NCBI GenBank assembly: GCA_026545225.1
Contig: CM048850.1
Location: 25,659,797 to 25,723,796 of the forward strand
Source: Cornus controversa
Taxonomy: Eukaryota > Streptophyta > Magnoliopsida > Cornales > Cornaceae
Direction: 5' to 3'
DNA length: 64,000 bases
Shown here piece by piece: positions 58,744-64,000 of this stretch; position 1 is the first letter of the stretch, and every line of letters starts with the position of its first letter. The notes under the pieces are model-generated. The model was not told where the DNA came from. It saw only the letters and a program-made list of their open reading frames with translations, and did no database searches. Both the position numbers and the translations under genes were made by a program.

Positions 58744-60217
58744 TGTCGTCGTTGTTTTGCACCTCGACAAAAAAAGAATTTATAAAACCCTACAAATACT
58801 CTACTAAAATTAGTAAAGTGGTGAGTAGGGGTCGAACCCACAGAGACTGCATTGGTTGTGTTGTTAAGCTATCAAGATCTTGTCTAATTTAATTGAAAGA
58901 GAATTTGTTTTGTTTTTAAATTAAGTTGATGAAATTAAATAACATAAATAAATGATGGATACTGGAGATAGAGGGTCCTGGGAATTGACTTCACCACTAA
59001 CCTTTTGACAATGACAATTGTACTAATTTGGGACGTTTAATCTATGCATTCAGAAAAGAATGGCTACAAGCCAAATTCAGTTCTATCAAGAGAATTCATT
59101 CAACATACAATTAAGCATAACTCGTCTTCGCTTAGCATGGCCTATACATCTGATTAACTAATGATATGATAACCCATCTTCGCTTAGTACGAATTATAAA
59201 AACTCTAAATTGAATGATATGTGAAAACTATTGTATAACCTGTCTTAACAAAATCACAGAAGTTGAAAAGACTAAACCCTAATCACTGCAAACTTGCATT
59301 CATTCTACAAGAACAAAATTAAATATGCAATAAATTCATTCAAATTAAAACTAACAGCACAACTGTTGTTTATGTCTTAGTTATACAATTAATGCACAAA
59401 ATAAATAATTCCCAAATTAATATACAAACTAAAACATTGAAAGATAGGTTAGGGTTACATCACTTCCCCAAAATGGTGTTTAGCCGCTCATGATCGAGGT
59501 CCAGGTTTGAACGATGATGAAGTCGCCATCGTTTTGCCCGTATCGTCACGAATCGCCTCTGTATATCTCTCTCTGCTTCCCCTTCCAGAATACCCTAGTT
59601 TTTCTTCGTTTCATCATTTTTACTTTGCGAAAACAAATCTACGGGACACCTGGCCTTCCCAAAGTGGCAAGTGCGTATAAGAAAATGACACTTGGTTCTC
59701 ACAAAGTGGCATTTGCGCCCAAAAAGTGGCAGCTGCGCAAATAGGGCAGAAAGTTGATGAAAACGTCCGTTTTAGGAAATTTTCGTGAAATATGAAATTG
59801 TGCAGAATTGAATTTCCTTCAACCAACGCAAAGTCTGGGTCGTTTTGACAATCGTGTACGGAGATATGGTCTGAATACCAAAACGGGTCCAAGACTTTTT
59901 AGGCCTGAATTGGCCCAATCTTCAATGCGAATAGGCCCGTACTCCTTTTCTTCATTTAAATTCATTTCCAGCCCATTTCTTTAGTCCATTTAGTTTGGAT
60001 CTTCAATATAAACATATCTCTAATGGGCCAAGCTTCAGTGATAACTAAATGAGCACCATTTGTAGCCCGATTTCACCATTCCTAATCAGAATTACCCTTA
60101 ATCACCTGCAATCATAAAAAGATTAAAATTATTAATAAAAATATGAAATAAATATTACTAAGACACTAATTCATATAATTTTAAGGGCATTGAATATGCA
60201 ATATTCATTACTTATCA
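58744..60217 (-). mobile_element. Nested Athila/Tat-like LTR, ~1.47 kb
   Basis: On the minus strand it starts TGATAAGTAATGAATATTGC (60217) and ends near AAACAACGACGACA (58744), like the solo LTR at 55515. It holds 'gggttcgacccctactcacc' in place of the related 'gggttcgacc...cacttgcgag'. It interrupts the Copia LTR between 'ctcaacccaaccc' and 'ccagcccaggcc'. About 20 bases left of 58744 are unexplained and no clean duplication was found, so the left limit is tentative. Confidence 0.6.
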
Positions 60218-60726
60218 CCAGCCCAGGCCTTCCAAAGCCCAAGCTATCTCTCACCAATCTCACCACAATCACGCACACTCCCCCTTTCCAAAGTATCCCT
60301 ATACTTGGGACTATAGGTAGTGAATGTGAAGTCAATTCGATGTAGTAAACAACAACTCTTCAAGCTTTGAGTGTTAGTCTTCAAAGTCCAGCTTGATAAT
60401 GACATGAATTTTTGGTAGATAATGACACTTGAACTTCTATAGAGATAGGTTTCAATATGTACACCCTTGAGTGTAGTTATAAAGAACTTGTAAAAGCTTG
60501 TTCTTTCAATGAACACCCTTTTCAGCCATTTAGACTTTCGTTCAGCTTGGTACATTCCCTTTTAACAACTGTCATGGAATTGATTGGTTTGTGTACCTGT
60601 TGTTTAAATAGACTAGACTACAACTAGAATATAGATTAGTAGAACAAAAACCTCAAGTACAAGTATAGCAGTTTGCAGTTCAAAGAATAGAGGGTATGAA
60701 CATAATTTTAGCAATAAGAGTTCATA

Positions 60727-60960
60727 AAATCAACATGTATGAGTTCCTAAGATCAGCAAGTTTAAGATCAAAAAATCAGCAAGTTAAGTACATAAGATCA
60801 GCAAGTTTAAGTTCATGGATCAGCAAGTTTAAGATCAATAATCAGCAAGTTTAGGTACATAAGATCAACAAGTTTAAGTTCATGGATCAGCAAGTTTAAG
60901 ATCAAAAATCAGCAAGTTTAAGTTCTTAAATCAGCCAGTTTAAGATAAAAATCAACAAGA
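60727..60960 (-). repeat. Minisatellite of 'agatcagcaagttta', ~10 units
   Basis: Units of about 20-27 bp, many sharing 'atcagcaagtttaag'. Alternate units have 'ttcatgg' and 'tacataag' spacers, suggesting a higher-order period near 75 bp. Lies in the Copia LTR. Confidence 0.8.
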
Positions 60961-62340
60961 AGTTAGGATACCAAATAATGTGTTTATGCAAAGTGAGGGA
61001 TTAATAATAAATTGAGCTTACTCAAAATATGGTTTAAGACATGCTCAGACCACTCAATGAATTTCTAAACCTCTGAAAATCAGTTTTAAGAAATGTACAA
61101 CACTTGACAACAACTTTGAGGTCAAAACAAGAACTTGAGTGTATGAAAATAAAATGCAGCAGTAATTTGAAGCACAACTTAGCAAACACATTCTTAAAAT
61201 CATAAGATACACTTGTCCAAACCTTAAGATGCACCATATAACATATTTAAATCAGATTGAAGCATAAAGAGTAGATTTGACAGCAAAAATGAACAGTACT
61301 GAGGTTGTTGATGAGCTGAGTTCAAAACACCTTAAAATTTACTTTTTTGCAGGTTCTAATAAGTTACAATTGATGCATTATAAATGCTGAAATGTTCAGT
61401 TTTGGAACATAACTAAATCAAAGCAGGTTTACAGATTGTGTGCTTGTATCAGCAAAGTAAAGTTACAACTGATATAGGTTTTAAATGTCAAGACTGAGAT
61501 TCAAACATAATTTTTACCAAATGTAGTCTGAACTTGATTTAATAGGTCTAAGGAAATGTGTTTAAGCAGCTAAGATGTATTTTAATCTTCATAGCACAAT
61601 ACATAGAACTTGAGCATACAAATCAGAAACAAAAAAAAATGCTTTGGACTTTTAATAAATCAGGATTCTGAGCAAAATCAAATCAAGAGAAACTTAAAAA
61701 GATAACATATTATAGCTTACAATTTCTCAAAGTATGACAGATCAATTTCATATGATTTAGAATCTTGACAGCAGACTGTGATCACTTAGATAGAGTTTCA
61801 TGATTTCATATTTGGGTAAATAGCCAGATATCATGTGTGAGCTCAAATCAGTACAAGTCAAGTTCAGACAAGTATGCTCAAGACAAAATAGACCTTAAAT
61901 TCATCTCTAACAGCATTTATAGAAAGTAAGCAATTCAGAACCAGTAGTAGCCTTCATTTTAGTAAGTCTGAGCAGTAGATATGCAAAAACCTCCATATAT
62001 CAGTCTAATCAATTACAGGATGATGCCAGCAAATCAAAATAAATGAGTTGACACCTTGATTAAGCTCAAAAGGATTCGAGACATACTCACAGTGCTTTAA
62101 GGCTATTGACATAGGCTAGAACAACCTGAGAACTCATCATTTGAGGCTGCAAAAGCTCCTCCAGTTGCTATGCTTCAACAAGTCTTGCAATGATCAAATT
62201 ATGGGCTTAAGAATAGAGTTTAAGCTGCCCATAATTTCCATTATCAGCTCATTCAACACCCTTCTCATGGAGCTGCTTTCTTTCCTTTAATGTATCTATT
62301 TGTATATTTTTTAAGAAGGTTCAAAAACCTAGCTGTGGTA
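60961..62340. other. Interior of Copia LTR, no gene
   Basis: Non-coding LTR sequence between the minisatellite and the TATA box. Open frames here have no domain. Confidence 0.5.
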
Positions 62341-63028
62341 AAATAGCCCTTATATAGAGGGAGAGCATGTCTCTAATGACTGAATGATGCTAGGTTTCAA
62401 GTGGTCCAGCTATAATTTTTTTGTCTTCTAGCTAATTCAAATGCAAGCCAATCATTGTAAGGGACTAAAAATTACAAAACTATCCATGGCCTTATCCAGC
62501 ACCTGTGCTTCTACAGGAGTATATTCCATGGATGATTATGTCATTCCTAGAATGAGATCATTCTAGAATTTTGGTCCCAATGTGCCACGTGTAAGCAACA
62601 TGTAGCTCTTAGCATAATTTATACATACACATAAGTGCCATAAAGAGCCTTAAGGACTGTTTGAGAACAATTTATATATCTTGTAAAAACAGGACATTCA
62701 AGTGAACTAAAGCACAATTAAAAATACATTTAAAGATCTTAAAGCCTCAATTACAAAATCCAAACACAGCCCTAAATATGTGAATTTCCCAAAATGCCTT
62801 TATAATGTCCTTTAATGCAAATATGATAAAATATAGGGCTGCCATGATATAAATGGATTGAAGGACACGTTGTGAACATGAATCAATAGAAAAATACTTA
62901 AATAAGCATATAAATACATCCAATTTAAGCACATAATGTGAAATAACCAACATACCCCTAGAGATCCTATTGACATTAAAACTTGGGCAAACATGCTCAT
63001 ACATGCTCATGGCCCTTGTGGACCATCA

Positions 63029-63046
63029 ATCTTCCCCTTATGCCTT
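63029..63046 (-). other. Polypurine tract of minus-strand Copia
   Basis: The minus strand reads GGCATAAGGGGAAGAT directly before the LTR start at 63028, matching the position of the PPT at 15300-15316. A second purine block, AAAAGGGGGAGAAAG, lies at 63085-63099 (minus). Confidence 0.75.
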
Positions 63047-63132
63047 TTAATGTCAAAAACCTACTTTGCCCTTTTCCTAACTACTTTCTCCCCCTTTTGA
63101 CAATGAAAGTCAAAAGGGTAGTAAATAGAGAG

Positions 63133-64000
63133 CTAGTGAGGAGAAAATGTGAATTTTCTGTCATGTAGTGAACCACCCCAATCTATGTCTAGAAATGCTA
63201 TAAGGGATAGGTTTGAAATGGGAGTATAATGTAATCCAAGATTAGCTATGCCCTTATCATCCATCAAAATCCTTTTGACAGTCTTTAAATTTGAGAATTT
63301 TGCAGCAGTTTGAAATTCGTTAACAAACATGTGATTAGGTTTGAAATCAGTGAGATGCAATGGGATTTTAATTTTGGACCTATCAATTCTAGTGAGAACA
63401 TACTTGGGAGTAGGCATTGATTTGGAGTTATCCAAACTACCCTTTTTTATTTTAGCACACTTGCATGCAATATGTGTGGTATTTTCATGAATGGTGTTGA
63501 CATTACCAGAAGCTCTAGATGCAAAAAGAATGGCCTTTCCTGATTATTTGTCAATTACTTTGCAATCGTCTTTATCAAATAGAACTAGATTACCATTGTC
63601 ACAAAGTTGACTGACACTAAGCAAATTATATTTAAGACCTTCTACATAGAACACATTGTCTAACTTAGGCATTTCTTTAGTTTCAGGTATTATGCCTCTT
63701 CCAACTATTTTACCTTTCTTATTATCACCAAAGATGATAGAACCACCATCACATTTGTCTAAATAGCTAAATTTGGTCTTGTCTCATGTCATATGCCTAT
63801 AACACCCACTATCAATATACCACTTGGTATTAGCATTAGAAATTTTCAAAGAAGTGTACACAAGCATGCTTATAGAGTTCAATTTCTTGGGGATCCACAT
63901 CATTTTAGTCTTCACAAAACCTCTTGATGATTTAGGTGCATGGTGCAAGTGAGCATCCATTTTTCTAATATACATGGGTTTCAATTTCACATATTTGGGA
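63133..64000 (-). pseudogene. Copia pol remnant: protease fused to RT/RNase H tail
   Basis: Reading down the minus strand: MKLKPMYIRKMDAHLHHAP, then protease WYIDSGCYRHMT at about 63784-63822 (catalytic DSG kept), a stop, and post-protease sequence ETKEMPKLDNVFYVEGLKYN (about 63630-63690). The sequence then jumps to RT/RNase H linker types 'MDNSKSMPTP' (63433) and 'LGLHYTPISNLSLIAFLDIDW', ending at 63133. Integrase and most of RT are missing. Upstream parts lie outside the window. Non-functional. Confidence 0.75.

Larger units (their letters stand above)
58433..63028 (-). mobile_element. Copia 3' LTR (with nested LTR)
   Basis: On the minus strand it starts TGATGGTCCACAAGGGCC at 63028 and ends CCCCCCTAAGTTCTTCA at 58433. 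TATA box CTCTATATAAGG (62348-62359, minus). Without the nested LTR at 58744-60217 it is about 3.1 kb. It matches 15317-19467 at both ends and around 60220-60480 (compare 18880-19140). The middle differs, including a different minisatellite. No genes inside. Confidence 0.75.
58433..64000 (-). mobile_element. Ty1/Copia retrotransposon, minus strand, runs off window
   Basis: Its 3' LTR is 58433-63028, with polypurine tract and pol remnants at 63029-64000. Same family as the plus-strand element at 5740-19467 (shared LTR ends and protease region). It inserted ~30 bp before the end of a Gypsy LTR. Internal deletion has removed integrase and most of RT. Confidence 0.8.

Noticed and set aside
60244..60555. 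103-residue minus-strand frame
   Set aside because: It lies in the conserved 3' half of the Copia LTR and its counterpart near 18770-19140 is not open, so no coding function is supported.
1..64000. tRNA, rRNA or known miRNA genes
   Set aside because: No cloverleaf-type tRNA with conserved boxes and no rRNA segments were noticed by eye; TGGTATCAGAG matches are primer sites next to LTRs, not tRNA genes. A tRNAscan run would settle it.

Overview
The window is AT-rich intergenic DNA from a flowering plant, probably a eudicot. It holds nested LTR retrotransposons, hAT and Harbinger-like DNA elements, AT microsatellites and tRNA-Met-type primer sites (TGGTATCAGAG). I could support only one intact host gene: an intronless, GC-rich EXORDIUM-like (PHI-1 family) gene on the minus strand at 26999-28015. 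All assignments come from reading the sequence; no database search was run.

Left part (1-24 kb). Two Gypsy LTRs lie head to head (1-2103 minus, 2104-4487 plus). A PBS and a decayed gag follow. A truncated Copia LTR is fused to a forward Copia gag, and that gag is split by a 6384-bp hAT element (5867-12250) with matching terminal inverted repeats and a perfect 8-bp target duplication. The hAT transposase is recognisable (BED finger, DDE-type core, C-terminal dimerisation domain) but broken. The Copia pol follows with large deletions, then a polypurine tract and a long 3' LTR that itself carries an inserted element and a 30-bp minisatellite. Further right are old LTR remnants, a hairpin and a 1.1-kb deleted LTR element.

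Middle (24-41 kb). This part holds the EXORDIUM-like gene and many small non-autonomous elements. These include Harbinger-like elements with TAA duplications (25250-25557, 29049-29512, 34603-35332), a hAT-like element with a perfect 8-bp duplication (33261-34117) carrying a 385-bp TRIM, and two copies of a ~610-bp repeat. One of those two copies contains a perfect 136-bp palindrome (37547-37682).

Right part (41-64 kb). A Tat/Ogre-like element remnant has its 5' LTR interrupted by an inverted solo LTR of its own family. Its 3' LTR is stretched from ~1.1 kb to 8 kb by a Copia-type solo LTR, a Gypsy LTR fragment and a Gypsy solo LTR. A Copia gag is then cut by a Gypsy LTR, which contains an Athila/Tat-like solo LTR and is itself cut by a minus-strand Copia element running off the window end.

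The main observations beyond the annotation concern the LTRs. The Gypsy LTRs carry arrays of small hairpins whose stems differ but complement each other while the loop stays similar. LTRs of several families carry clusters of a short palindrome whose core differs between families. A splice-donor-like block is conserved among the diverged Gypsy LTRs.
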